Assembly (NCBI GenBank): GCA_033239005.1
Contig: BSQZ01000053.1
Span: 1,716,001 to 1,780,000 of the forward strand
Source of the DNA: Lamellibrachia satsuma
Taxonomy: Eukaryota; Annelida; Polychaeta; Sabellida; Siboglinidae
Direction of reading: 5' to 3'
DNA: 64,000 nt
This document shows positions 24,801 through 34,990 of the stretch, in pieces (the stretch's first letter is position 1; every line of letters begins with the position of its first letter). Both the position numbers and the translations under genes were made by a program. A model generated the notes under the pieces. It did no database searches, was not told the DNA's origin, and saw only the letters and a program-made list of their open reading frames with translations.

Positions 24801-27800
24801 CCATTAACAGGGTAATGTTTTCTCACAGGGTCTGGAGGATAGACGCCATGGGTAAATCCTATATCCTTTGTTATATCCCGTAACATTTGCATATTCTGTT
24901 ATACAGGAGAGCAATCTATTGTTTATTTTCCTTATGCATACCTTCTTAAACTTAAAGCACAGTTTGCAGAGAGAGGTATAAAGTGTTTCCTATTTTCAAA
25001 ACATTTCTCGCATCAGCAAATGGACAAGGAAGCCATTGTCTTGTTGAGAGTTCAACGATTATTCATCTATGTGTAACCAGCCGTTCTGAGATATTTGTCA
25101 ATTTCATTTTTAAAAACCAACTTTACATATTTTTATTCAAACTCATTAATTAGTTTCAAATAGTGCAGACAGAACTTATTTTTTCATCAGAATAAAATCA
25201 TTTTAAAGTGTTTGACCCTGCAAATTCACCAGAGCTACCGGTCAGCCAAGGTGAGTGAAACGGTCAGTTTGATTTATGATGGACAAAACCATGTCTTCTG
25301 TGGCTTAAAAAAACATGGGGAACGCCATCAAACGCATCTCACTGTGCAAAACAGAACATCGGCTGACATGATGTGTCTCCATATCATTAATATTATTTAT
25401 TATTAGTAACTTATATACTAGGCACCAATACTTTATAAAATACCATGTATACCATACCAAGGTTGAGCGAGGCGAGAGTATTCGTGCATTTCCACTCTTT
25501 TTCGTGCGTTGCTACTTTGACATCATCCATCACGAGTGGCACCCAGCCGCCAAACACAAACATCCTGCATGACACGAGCAGGTCATCTCATAAAAGTACG
25601 ACACTTATGAGAAATTAAAAATTCGAAAACACTATGCGACTATCTAAGCTTTCTCTTACCTCCATGTATTATTTACCCTTTCTGTGAATTGCCAAATGTC
25701 TTGGTATATATAACCCCATGAGTGGTTTACAAAATAATGGCTGCATAACATCAACAACTAGACACCAAAAATATTATTTTGGGTGGCCTCTATTGGTATG
25801 CCTAGCAACAGCAGTACGAGTCACAGGTCGCATAGCCAGCCCTTTTTAGGCATCAAACATATTGCGTTATTTATTCCAGACAAAGGTAATAACTACATGA
25901 ACTACAACACCCTGAAAGTTTGTCAATTTCCAGACAAGACAATCAAATATGGCAGACTTACTTTTTACATTTCAAAACTGTTACAACACTAGTTGTATTT
26001 CTTGAAGCAGGACGGGCTGGCCATGGTCCACATCACAACTGGTAATTTACTTTTCAAAAATTCAATACTGAAATGTCAATCTATCGGAAAATGACAGAAT
26101 CCAAAAACTGCACTTATCGGATTTTATGACTCAACAGTGGTCTTCGAAATCTAAGGAGCAATATCAAATTGCTGTAGATTAATGCCCTAGATTATCCTGT
26201 TAAAGTAATATGAAGCCTATTAGCAAAATCACAACAAACCTGTTGCCAATAACAGTGGCCGAGTGAAGGCTTCTGGGAAGGGGCGGAATTCCTTGTATAA
26301 CAGGCTTCGACCAAGTCATTGTATCTACAGACAATCAAACACAGCTAGGTTTACACTTCAATTTGCACATATGCAACGTCCATTATTCTATTATGTTGAA
26401 TTTGTAGAACAACGGTTCCCCGATTGCCTGGGGCATGTAAAATATATGGTCGGACAAGCTGGCATACACCACCATTTGCCCGGACGGGCAAGCTAGTGAA
26501 GCTAAGTCAGTATAAACCTTGTCCAATCCAATGTAGCAGCATTGCTGAAATTTTGACAAGACATGCTTTTATTTTAATTGTTCTTTATTGTAATGAGTAC
26601 TGTAACATACGGTATATAAAACCATAACTGCTCTGACCATGTAGATTATACGTAATGAATAAGGGAAATTAAGCCACCAAGTGACATAAGCAGTACTCGT
26701 AGGTCGTAGTCACCAGGGGCAGCCCAGTAGAGCGCGTGAAAAAAATGCTCGAGTTCGTTTGCGATCAACATGTTTCTAACGCCGCCACTAGCAGACCAGA
26801 AACCTGGCCAATTAACCGTAAGACAAGCTACCTAGACCAGTAGAACGTGAAGGAGCAGCGAATAACTATGAACACGGAAAACAAACATATTTGTTTCTAG
26901 ACAAATGGAAAAGCAAAATTTCCATGGTTGCAGACATGATAATGCATCAAATTCACTAATGATTTCAGGGCAACCCTGTGGAAGCCCTTGGCCTAAACCA
27001 AATCACTGAGATGAAAGGATAGCAAATTTGCGAAGAATTTTTGCTCATTTAGCAAATATTGTGTTTTGCACTGATGGCATTTTGAAAGAACAATATGCAA
27101 TCTTGATCATATTTTAATATTTCTCCATGCTTCAAATGTGCGTGTCTGCCCAAGTTATTATTGGTCTATTGTTACAAGACAAGCGAGTTAGAAAAAAATG
27201 TACTGCTGCGATGGCAGAGAACAGCACTTTTTACTGTAGATTTAAGATCACAGGCAAAATTGTAGTTTGCAATTTAACTGGATCAAGACACACTGCAAGG
27301 ACACCCTGCCAGTTCCCGTTCCACGCCAACTCACCTAATGGTTTCCAGGTGACACTCTCAGATTACAATGAAAAACTTTTGGTGGCAGAGCAGTGCTGAT
27401 ACGTGTGGTTGGTATTTATTTGTTTTATTTTGACGTGTATATTTGAACTTCGTTACATAACTGTGTATGTAAGAGTGGATGTGATTGATGGTCCATTGAA
27501 AATCACGCGATAAATGTGACAAGGTCACCATCACGAAATAAACCTTTTCTGCTACTACTGCATAAATGAGTCGTACCAATCTCGAGCTGCCACAGATCGC
27601 CAAGACGACAGCCGCTCATTCCACCATAGATGATGAGGCGATGTCGGTTGTTCACCTTGCTTGTGTACGCGATGCATGAGTGCGACTCCCTCGGAGGTGG
27701 TGCCTGCCCGTGTGTTTGTGGGAAATCCCACAACATTGTACTGCTGTTTGGCTTCAGTTCCAACGTGTAGAGGTCGTTCAGATAACTGCAACATTAGTTA

Positions 27801-30594
27801 ATACAACAATGTTTCTAATAAATAAATTTGGTTGGTTTTCTCTAGTTCACTGTAAATATATCATGACAGAATTGTTTCGCAATTTGTGCTAAATATTTAT
27901 GCTATTTATTAATAATAAATAACAAATATTTTAGAGGAATAAAATCAGTGATGTTCTGCTCCCCCCCCAACCAATATCCATTTTCTCATGAACTAATTTC
28001 CTTGTCGTCATACAAATATTATATACATTAGCTAATATGATAATGCACTTGATAAAACATAATTATATAATTTGTATTAACTAATGTAAAAAGCCACACA
28101 CATCAAAACAGTCTGGCTGGCCAGTAACTGAACATGTACAACCCTACGCATATTTACAAAATAATCACACCACACAGGCGGTCTTCACAATTGTCATTTC
28201 CCCCATAATTATGTCTGACCCTGCAAATTCACCAGAGCTACCGGTCAGCCACGGTGAGTGAAATGGTCAGTTTGATTTACGATGGACAAAACCATGTTTT
28301 CTGTGCCTTGAAAAAACATGGGGAACACCATCAAACGTAAGTAATTCATACCACAATACAAAACATGCATGTGATCTATGACAAATTAAGTCAACACTTC
28401 TCCCCCAAACAATATGTTTTCACTTACCGCGGAATATTATTCTTCGGGTCTTCGCTTTCATTGGCCAGTCCACCAAAGAGGTAAACTTTGTTTCCAAGCA
28501 ACGTGAAACTGTGCCCTGCGAGGTGGTTCAAGAAATGCTGGTTATGTGCAGGACATAAATAAATAAACTGGCATTCAAGTGTTACTTTGCATATGACACA
28601 AAAAGTTTTTTCAACATTTCTTGTCTTGTCTCCCGTAGTGACGGTAGTGTCAATACATGTCAACTAATTCCTGCGTGAAAAGCAAAAAAGGTATATTTAA
28701 TTTGTATGTGCACTTATAAAACAAACAATTTTCAAGTTTAGGTGTTTTTTAAACTGCAATAGTATCATTATTTGTTGAGATGCCAATTAATTACTGTAAA
28801 AGTACCATGACGTCTCAAATTTGGCACCGTCGACGACAGCCGGGAAATCGTTATTTGCAGACAGCAACTCAGACACTGCTTCTTCTTTGTGGTATCCCAA
28901 TTTTTTATGTCAATATACCAATATATTCATTGTATTAATAATTAAAGCAGCTTTGCTAATACAACATTTTCGACTGGCACATGCGCCTACCTACTGCGCT
29001 GTGGTCTCAAATATATAAAAGCCAAGACCATATGGCATTGCCCTCAATTTTGCCAAATTCGGGCATGTACTATGCCACGGAAATTTTTTTCAACAACGAA
29101 TACACCAAAGTACTCAGATATGCATGCTATATGGATCACAGTCCTATATAACTTACCCAATCTGGGACACGGTGGTGGATTGTTTTTCGGTGGCTTTGGC
29201 TTGAGACGCTTCCATTCCCATCGACTTGCCTGTAACTCGTACAGCTCATTCGAATATTTCCCATACTCGACCATGCCACCGAAGACAAGTATACGGGTGC
29301 CATCGCAGACAAATCCATACGCTGCACACCCCGGAGGTATGTCACCCCTCACTGCTGGCACAAACCACTGGCTTGTAGCTGCAGAAATACAATGCAACTT
29401 AGGTGAGCTGTAATGATCACCAAAACAAAATGTTGTAAATGGGTCATTAATTAGTGGGGTGCTAGCCGCTAGTTTTATGGGGGTGTGTGGCAGGTAGGTG
29501 GGTCTGAAAAATGATGGAGATTAGAAAACAGCTATTGCAGCTGTTTATCAAGGTAATTTTTTTTCATTTCCATCAACTATAAAACAGAAAGATCTTTTGT
29601 ATAATTTACATTGAATCTGGTTTTCCCATAATTTTCTTCCACATATTTACCAATAAGTTCCAGTGAATTTCAGGACCAAGATTTTTTATTTTAGCAAACG
29701 TGGTCTACATAATTAATCCATGTGTTACTATAAAAACACTTCACATTTAATTAGTGCAAACAACACTGGATATATTTTTTATGTAATGGGAAACGCCATA
29801 ACTGTCACCAGATGGCGCCAAAAATACGTATATCAGTTAGAAAACAAGCGTACATCGCCGTTGGAAGCATTAACTTTTGTCTAGATGTCCTGATATCGAA
29901 ACGATGTTACAACACACTCAACTGTGAGTGTTGTTAAAAAGAAACAATTGCATCGCTAGATCAACTGATTCGCGGCGGTATTTTCCGCCATTTTTTGTAC
30001 AGCTCAGGCTCAGCGGTAGGATTTCCCTCCCAAAACATGTTGCAAGATCGCCGGCACGAGCAAATTATCCCAGGAGAGAATGCATTAGAAGTGGCATTTA
30101 CCGAGACATGAATTGACCCAAATCAATATTATGTACACACGCGTGACGCAATTTCGCGCATGCGTTAGAAATTAATTGAAAATGTCTTCCCCGCAAACGA
30201 ATGTTGGGCGCCGCCATTTTGCTTTTTGCCGTTATACATTTCTCGTCTGAAACGCATAAATATTCCTTTTTTAATAAAAGGTGGTATAGTAGAACGCATT
30301 TTGATAATTTTCCCACAGGATTACGATTTATCAAATAATTCAGTCAATAATTTTAAGAGCGCGAAATAATGGCGAACAACAACAAAGACCGCCATTTTGA
30401 CAACAGTTGAAGTGCCACTGAAGTTTAGACTCACCTGTATTAAAAACGTGAAGCTCATCTACAATGCCTTCGTTCCCACCACCAAACACCACCATTAAGT
30501 CTTTGATTGCAACCGCTCGATGTCCATGTCGGGGCCTGGGACATGGCCCTGATGTGTTTGTTATCCGCTTCCACTTCAGTATGGGTGCCGCCAT
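6880..30594 (-). CDS. HCFC1: Host cell factor (HCF-1 family), complete, 23 coding exons, 1503 aa
   Basis: Nuclear scaffold that links DNA-binding factors to histone-modifying complexes. Exons, 5' to 3': 30435-30594, 29157-29378, 28428-28515, 27577-27785, 26240-26324, 25458-25564, 24597-24742, 23667-23925, 22616-22863, 21978-22161, 21318-21637, 20420-20494, 19776-19844, 15373-15519, 14739-15015, 13500-13637, 12214-13059, 10884-10990, 10197-10373, 9194-9406, 8460-8760, 7856-7931, 6880-6937. Total 4512 nt, all junctions in phase, GT-AG. Order: Kelch propeller (1-340), fibronectin-like segment (340-395), low-complexity region (400-910), acidic exon (912-1193), C-terminal fibronectin pair (1255-1455), basic tail ending KKLKTDAE. 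Hallmarks: [76 protein letters not shown]. Vertebrate-type HCF repeats (THETGTTNT) are absent. The start is the Met before AAPILKW; an in-frame ATG six codons upstream is possible. Family certain; exon 20's acceptor is ambiguous (9406 or 9382). Confidence 0.95.
7195..7630 (+). repeat. Dispersed repeat 'A', long copy
   Basis: Most blocks of the repeat are present: 'CAAATCCAGTTCATTG' at the left, 'GAAAGAATTGACTTTAATCA' in the middle, 'TGCAGTGGATACTAGGTAGG' at the right. Lies in the last HCF intron. It gives the uninterrupted reference for the hAT insertion in the copy at 61085. Confidence 0.7.
9863..9917 (+). repeat. Short tandem duplication, about 26 bp x 2
   Basis: AGCAGTAAGAAGGGGCAACA followed directly by the same unit with one change (AAG to ATG). 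In an HCF intron. Confidence 0.75.
11042..12207. other. AT-rich HCF intron
   Basis: Between exons 18 and 17. Contains purine-rich stretches (11330-11500) and simple AT-rich sequence (11540-11760, 12050-12190). No exon or classifiable repeat was seen. Confidence 0.5.
12214..13059 (-). other. HCFC1: HCF exon 17: acidic region with two Taspase1-type cleavage motifs
   Basis: One 282-codon exon (residues 912-1193), rich in Glu, Asp, Ala, Thr and Met. [10 protein letters not shown] (coding bases 12818-12829 for QVDG) and [10 protein letters not shown] (12773-12784) fit the Taspase1 consensus Q-[hydrophobic]-D-G with acidic residues just after, predicting cuts after Asp991 and Asp1006. The rest resembles an acidic activation domain with repeated AAAMATD segments and ends in DVSGTTST before the donor. 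The high-GC, repetitive coding gives long antisense open frames that are not genes. Confidence 0.88.
15148..15300 (+). mobile_element. CR1/L2-like LINE 3' coding fragment
   Basis: Reads [23 protein letters not shown], the C-terminal tail typical of CR1/L2-group reverse transcriptases, then a degraded end. In an HCF intron. Other copies lie at 33728, 34063, 39132, 42717, 47515, 25019 and 53745. Confidence 0.7.
16451..17036 (+). mobile_element. Non-autonomous DNA transposon with terminal inverted repeats (family 'D')
   Basis: ACAAAAGTCATGGTTTTGGG at the left end recurs as its exact reverse complement at the right end (core 16451-16471 and 17016-17036), and the match continues imperfectly inward. 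No long open frame. Two related copies share the interior in order: 51150-51660 (same strand) and 58800-59220 (opposite strand). Length about 0.59 kb. Likely a MITE-like element; no clear target duplication was found. Confidence 0.75.
17045..19290 (-). mobile_element. RTE-like non-LTR retrotransposon, 5'-truncated, with target-site duplication
   Basis: The 5' part retains the end of an APE-type endonuclease ([28 protein letters not shown] with the SDH motif). The linker and reverse transcriptase follow. A 13-bp direct repeat TTGTTTCTCTTTA flanks it at 17032-17044 and 19291-19303. The 3' end is a short (AAGT)-like tail directly after the stop, as in RTE-type elements. A frameshift separates the endonuclease/linker frame (to about 18577) from the RT frame, so the copy is not autonomous. 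It lies in HCF intron 13 in the same orientation as the gene. Clade assignment is tentative. Confidence 0.88.
17072..18805 (-). pseudogene. LINE reverse transcriptase open frame (577 codons)
   Basis: Uninterrupted frame covering RT motifs: [50 protein letters not shown], the catalytic FADD box in [12 protein letters not shown], and the thumb/C-terminal signature [12 protein letters not shown] ... [16 protein letters not shown] ending [10 protein letters not shown]. Residues before about position 90 are out of frame with known linkers; the real linker ([14 protein letters not shown]) is in another frame at 18577-19047. Not a host gene. Confidence 0.85.
20495..21317. other. HCF intron 11
   Basis: Contains a perfect 29-bp tandem duplication (21198-21255, unit starting TTAGTACACAAACC). 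Nothing else recognised. Confidence 0.6.
21459..21608 (-). repeat. HCFC1: In-frame 30-bp tandem repeat in HCF exon 11 (five QTIRVGxPGT units)
   Basis: Residues about 580-629. Five consecutive decapeptides of form QTIRVGxPGT with variable x (G, Q, M, T, T) and one Ile-for-Val change. The DNA units are also similar, so it is a coding minisatellite. It is unrelated to the vertebrate HCF cleavage repeat. Confidence 0.9.
22365..22510 (+). repeat. Dispersed repeat 'B', second copy
   Basis: Diverged partner of 2960-3165, in HCF intron 9. A fragment of repeat 'A' in reverse orientation (about 22540-22605) follows and reaches almost to the exon 9 donor. Confidence 0.5.
22920..23640. other. AT-rich part of an HCF intron
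   Basis: Between exons 9 and 8; homopolymer and TA-rich stretches at 22970-23100. No exon or known repeat was seen. Confidence 0.5.
25019..25185 (-). mobile_element. CR1/L2-like LINE 3' untranslated fragment
   Basis: GTGGACAAGGAAGCCATTG-type block (here ATGGACAAGGAAGCCATTGT) plus a CAGCC...CTGAGATAT block shared with 33728-33930 and 34063-34400. In HCF intron 6. Confidence 0.55.
25214..25340 (+). repeat. Dispersed repeat 'E', copy 1
   Basis: About 127 bp, over 90% matched by 28214-28338 by eye; shares TGACCCTGCAAATTCACCAG and ACATGGGGAAC...CCATCAAACG. Both copies are in HCF introns (6 and 3), same orientation. Too short to classify. Confidence 0.75.
28214..28338 (+). repeat. Dispersed repeat 'E', copy 2
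   Basis: See the partner at 25214-25340. This copy lies about 90 bp beyond the exon 3 donor. Confidence 0.75.
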
Positions 30595-30602
30595 CTTGTT
30601 TG
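29980..30602 (-). promoter_or_regulatory. Cluster of four YY1/Pho-like sites over HCF exon 1 and intron 1
   Basis: The motif ATGGCGG in an AAnATGGCGG context occurs on the minus strand at about 29985-29997, 30208-30222, 30388-30400 and 30588-30600. The last overlaps the HCF start codon (AAGATGGCGGC). Known: YY1/Pleiohomeotic recognise GCCATnTT, and such sites sit just downstream of many TATA-less starts. Inferred: promoter-proximal regulation of HCF; binding is not shown. Confidence 0.5.
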
Positions 30603-30654
30603 GTACCCACAATGCTGGGGGTATCTCGCCGGGAAACCCGTATGTGAGACCGTT

Positions 30655-30870
30655 TAATTAGGTCACGTGCGCGATTTAACGTAATTTTTATTTATATCTG
30701 ATTAATTATTTGCAAGCAATGTCAATTAATCACAGTATTAGAATGTTGATATGTAGCAAAATTGTGGCCCTTCACATTTTGTGCAAATGTCCCATGGTTA
30801 TGGTGATATCCCGGATGTTATAGTAGGCGGAGTTTCGGTAATATCCCGGATGTTGTATGGGGCGGGGTTC
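30655..30870 (-). promoter_or_regulatory. Putative HCF promoter-proximal region
   Basis: Contains an E-box CACGTG (30663-30668), two direct copies of a segment starting ATATCCCGGATGTT (about 30806 and 30841), and a GC box GGGGCGGGG within the second copy. No TATA box at a sensible distance was seen. The transcription start cannot be placed from sequence alone. Confidence 0.35.
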
Positions 30871-31564
30871 TTGTTGAATGACATTCCTGATAGGGACAGG
30901 TCTGCAGCCAGGTTATTATTAAAGTAATAAAAATAACGTTATAAATATTAGATACCATAGTTACTTAAACTACCAAGGTATGATTATCAACCACGTATTT
31001 TGATATGTTCGATATTCTACACAGAATTATAAAGACTATTAAAGTACAATAATTTGTTTCTGCCGAGAAAAAACCTAGACAATTGGAACGAACGATGCCG
31101 ATGGGGTCGGGTACGCTACATAATTGGTTCTAGCTAGGTATTCTTTGATTGACACGTGCACAGTTGAAACGCGAACGTGATATATTGTTGTCACACCTCG
31201 ATTATCTGTATCGCCCATGTGGAATCAACCGACCGTGACCATCACAAGTCTCCATGCAGTATATTGCTCTTAATGACGAATAATGTCACATGGGCAATCT
31301 GGATAGCGGACTAATCTGCAATCGCTCTGTGAGATATTTAAGATGGTCCTAGTACATCGTGCGAACGCTCTGTATATACATTAATTCAGTTCAGTTTGCA
31401 TTCACTGTTGTAGTCACTGCCCTGGAATATTTGGAAGAAGGGGGCCGGAGACTGCAAAGCCAGATCGAAGTGCTAAAGTATATATATTTCTTGTCCATCA
31501 GAAATGTTGACTTCATCATAACACCAGTGACTGTTGAGCATGGTCTCCAGTCGGCTTTCTCTGT
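30871..31564. other. Intergenic sequence upstream of HCF
   Basis: No exon-like frame or known repeat recognised. Confidence 0.4.
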
Positions 31565-31740
31565 GGGGAGCGGTGGTCTAATGGTTAGAGCACCCGCCTG
31601 TCGATCGAGAGGACGGTGGTTCGATTCCACCTCCGCCGTTTCGAAGCTTGGGCAATTTCGTTCACCCTACTTTGCCCGTGTCTTTCGGAAGAGACACTAA
31701 AAGCCGTTGGTCCAAACTCCTGCGTTAGCTCAAGGTTGGG
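31565..31740 (+). mobile_element. tRNA-derived SINE (family 'S'), best copy
   Basis: The head resembles a tRNA: box A TGGTCTAATGG (31574-31584) and box B GGTTCGATTCC (31618-31628) at normal spacing. The body follows: TTCGAAGCTTGGGCAATTTC, then GTGTCTTTCGGAAGAGACAC and AAAGCCGTTGGTCC. The same body occurs at 36640-36800, 49711-49930, 53953-54190 and 57079-57295, and inverted at 49547-49620 and 57545-57657. Known: such Pol III heads define SINEs. Not a functional tRNA gene, because the anticodon arm and 3' end do not fold as one. Confidence 0.85.
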
Positions 31741-32296
31741 CTGTTTGGAGTATAACTACTTGAGACTTGAGACATTCCTACAACCGAAACGGTATAACCT
31801 CTGCGCCAAAGACCGAGACAACAACTACAATGGGGTCAGACTACAGTTGAACTTCCTGTTTATTGTTTCACACGATTGTACGTATAGGACGTATTAAATA
31901 GTGATGTGAAATTAAAGAATTCATATAATGTGACATAAGTACAATTGAGCAGGAATACTCACATGTTTGTTTGTAGAAGCTATTGACTGTGAAATAGTGC
32001 ATTTGTTTGAGAGTTTAACAGGCGGATGGATTTGTGAGATTAATTGTTTCTGCTATGCCTATGGGCCACGTGGGTGCTTGAATAGGCTAAATGGATATTT
32101 TTTGTAAACATTGACGGGCATCGCACGTGGGGGCGTTTGAAAAGAGCTTGATATACGTGTTTTTGACCAAATTTGGTCAGCACGTCAATGAGATGATGAC
32201 AGTTGGTGTGAAAAATTTTCTGAATTTTTGATGGTAAATTTGTCTTATATATAATCAGACAAAACGTTAACATGACCACCGATACAGTTTTGCACT

Positions 32297-32440
32297 GTGG
32301 TCTGACCTCAACAATCGTCCCGGAGAGGGCCGACCCAGAACAGAAGTATTGAATGCATTCTTTGACAGCGCTACAGAGCTAGCCGGAAGATATAAGATTG
32401 AGGCGAACAAGCTGCGCCATGATGGCCGACAGAAGCACTG
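32297..32440 (+). other. Coding-like fragment of unknown origin
   Basis: An open segment in one frame has balanced amino-acid use (LNNRPGEGRPRTEVLNAFFD, TELAGRYKIEANKLR) unlike the surrounding AT-rich sequence. It ends in a stop and has no clear splice sites. Could be a retrotransposon or pseudogene remnant; not recognised. Confidence 0.25.
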
Positions 32441-32604
32441 TCCATGAGAACGTGCCCGAAGACACGCCCATAAATTCCCTCCGTACGTGTGTCCATTTCC
32501 TGCAGCAAGTTATCCACGAATGGCACATTCATTGCCCTCATCCAATACAGCTACGATGGGCGATCAGGACTTTCATGACAACCCTATATTTCATCTGTAA
32601 ATAA

Positions 32605-33727
32605 GGATAGCTCAGACGATCCAAAATAAATCTTTAACTTGTACAGGTTACGAAATTTCATCTTTATAAAATAGTTGTGTTTAGTCAGTAGTTTTCTTTA
32701 TTTCTTCAACCGAAATTGTCGCATCGTTTGCACATTTTTCGCCAACTCTCCTGTACCAACATGTCATGTTGTGAAAGTTTACAACTTTTAATTAACCGTC
32801 GCAAGTTGTACCCACATTTTACACATTTCCTTCTTTTGTGGAATGTTGAGTGAACGTTTCAGCTGACTATCAAATGGCATTTAGTGTTTGAAGTGACTTA
32901 ATTTTTATGAGAACTTTAATAAATTAGTGAGGATCTTTGTGACGTAGAGGACATAAGACACAATTCACCAAAAACCACCAGTATATTATCCCCTCGAGAT
33001 ACTGGAATATCAAGCACCACATGTGGTCACCAATACTGATTTTAGATTGTTCAAAATTCATAGAATAGAAAATACGCATAAAAGTAAATTAATTTCACGA
33101 TTTTTGCCATCTGTAAAAGTCTGTTAGTATATTATATTCACCCACATATGTAAACGACTATAATCAAATGTGCAAGGTTATCGACATAATATTAAGTAGT
33201 GTAGCGGCATCTCTGGTCTACGTTACGATTATAATGCAAATCACATATTTTTTCAAAGACAAAGAACGCATTGTTTGCAAAATTAATTAAATTTATCGCC
33301 AATCAAGGAACGTATAACGCAATCAGTTATTTTGACAACAGCTATATATAATTGTGATTGTTATTTCGATGTGATATTAATATATTAAATAAACTACTTG
33401 CAAAAGAATAAATAATCGCAGGGCAATCACACGAAGTAGTGTAACGTAAATCGTATGATTTTGACGACACGTGAATATGGATTACAAGTGATATTTTGAA
33501 ACTGTGAAATAATCTTACACATATATCGCATAAAGAAGACACACTTGGCAATTTAATAGGGACTACATACCACGAAATGTACTCGTTTGAACATCTCTTG
33601 TATTCATAGGGTTGTCGGCAAGTTGGGACTGCATATGTGATCGCAATTCTGGAAATATTACAGTTCACCGTGGAAAACCATATTCTTGGCAAAAGATTCT
33701 CATTCTGTATGGCCTTGCCCATATTTA
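32605..33727. other. AT-rich intergenic sequence
   Basis: Nothing recognised; open frames here lack exon borders or protein-like composition. Confidence 0.45.
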
Positions 33728-33930
33728 GATTTAACAAGATTTAACAAGATTGCCATCTCGAACAAGTTCCAGATGGCAAGTGGACAAGGAAGCCATTGGC
33801 TTATCGAGAGTCCAACAATTTTCTCATCTATGTGTAGCTCGCCCTTATCAGATATCTGTCAATTCTATTTTTAAACATATTCACACTATTTTTAAACATA
33901 TTCACATATGTTTATATTACATTACACGTT
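33728..33930 (-). mobile_element. CR1/L2-like LINE 3' end
   Basis: Begins with the tail repeat (AACAAGATT)n, then the TGGCAAGTGGACAAGGAAGC block shared with 34063-34400. The coding part is lost; a 20-bp unit (TTTTTAAACATATTCACA) is duplicated near 33868-33905. Confidence 0.7.
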
Positions 33931-34062
33931 ATTGCTATGAGTGAAGTGCAACGTTTTTTTGGTTAAAGATCAAAAGTTTTATGTCTTCATAACAGATGCT
34001 AAATATCGCGGCAAATCAGAATCATTGCAACCGTGCAATACAACAATTGCTTCAACTTAGCA

Positions 34063-34400
34063 AGATTTAACAAGATTTGCCATCCAAGCCAAAGGCCCAG
34101 GTGGCAAGTGGACAAGGAAGCCATTGGCTTATCGAGAGTCCAACAATGTTCACCTATTTATAACCCGCCCTCCTGAGATATGTGTCAACCTTGTTTTTAA
34201 ACATATTCACGCTGCTAGCAGTTACACAATCTGTAGACAATTTGTTCCATTCATTTATTGTCCTCTGTGAGAACGAGTGCTTCCTGATGTCCAATCTACA
34301 GTGATCCTTTACTAATTTTACCTCATGTCCTCTAGTTTTGCTATCCTTCTTGAGTGAGAAAAACATATTTCTATCAATATTTTCATACCCATTCAACTAC
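34063..34400 (-). mobile_element. CR1/L2-like LINE 3' end with C-terminal RT coding
   Basis: The minus-strand frame 34154-34396 reads [20 protein letters not shown], then QRTINEWNKLSTDCVTASSV and NMFKNKVDTYLRRAG, the classic C-terminus of CR1/L2-type reverse transcriptases. It is followed by a short 3' UTR and (AACAAGATT)n tail at 34063-34085. The reading frame is clean, so this copy is relatively young, but it is 5'-truncated. Confidence 0.85.
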
Positions 34401-34736
34401 GAACTTGCACAACCTGTCTCCTTCTGTGTGTCTCATTCACACTGGTCTGAACTTTCTGTCTCTATGACTTACCATATGTCACCATGTTAATTGTCTCCAA
34501 AGCAGCTGTCGCAGTGTTCTTCCTCCTTGCTCCCTTACACAACAGGGTGAAGCTGTTATCCCTTTCCACTTTCCCTACAAGCAGCCTTCTCTCTCCACTT
34601 GTAATTCTCCTATGTCTTTCTTACATTACATTCCTTTCATCTCAGTTGAGGTATTTTCCTATGGCCTGATTGTTTCACTGCCTCTGCTTCTTTGGTAGTT
34701 GCCCCCCTTCATCCACACAAAGTGACCTGCCCACAC

Positions 34737-34990
34737 TCAGAAAGCCCCGGGTCTGTCTCCCTTCCGCTTGGTCTCCAGGATGCACAACATCCCCCGTCTC
34801 TTTCTGTGCACCATCTCCACCACTTCGACTCCTTTCCCGCTCATCGTTCTCACGTTCAGACTGCCTTCGAGAAATGAAAGAACATAACCTGACCTGGGGG
34901 AAGCTCGAGAAATCATCAAGAGATAGACTGCAGTGGTGTGCTCTGTGTCGGTCTTATGTGCACTTCCACACGAAGAGTGTTAAGTAAGTA
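34737..34990 (+). mobile_element. RTE-like LINE remnant with inverted 5' segment (twin-priming structure)
   Basis: On the minus strand, 34737-34865 encodes the start of an APE endonuclease (SLNVRTMSGKGVEVVEMV ... MLCILETKRKGD). Directly beside it, 34870-34987 on the plus strand encodes a LINE C-terminus (EMKEHNLTWGKLEKSSRDRL to a stop), followed by the (TTAAGTAAGTAA) tail shared with other RTE-like copies here. Known: twin priming yields an inverted 5' part joined to a sense 3' part with loss of the middle. Inferred: one insertion rather than two. Confidence 0.65.

Larger units (their letters stand above)
24597..30594 (-). other. HCFC1: HCF exons 1-7: six-bladed Kelch propeller
   Basis: Residues 1-339. 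Repeated Kelch signatures are visible: [50 protein letters not shown] and [10 protein letters not shown], each a strand ending in a glycine pair (or Ser-Gly in the last). In known HCF proteins this propeller binds D/E-H-x-Y motifs of partners. Residues around WVPLVMDD and NNIPRYLNDLY follow the family almost without change. The first intron is about 1.06 kb (29379-30434), and introns fall within and between blades. Confidence 0.93.

Noticed and set aside
30594..30612. Upstream in-frame ATG (MWVPNK) as HCF start
   Set aside because: Not excluded, but the second Met sits in a better context and the YY1-type motif around it is typical of the true start region; kept as an alternative only.
31565..31637. 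Possible functional tRNA gene
   Set aside because: Good A and B boxes but continues directly into a SINE body repeated elsewhere, with poor pairing of the acceptor ends.
33342..33737. 131-codon minus-strand frame
   Set aside because: No protein-like composition or splice sites; AT-rich intergenic sequence.
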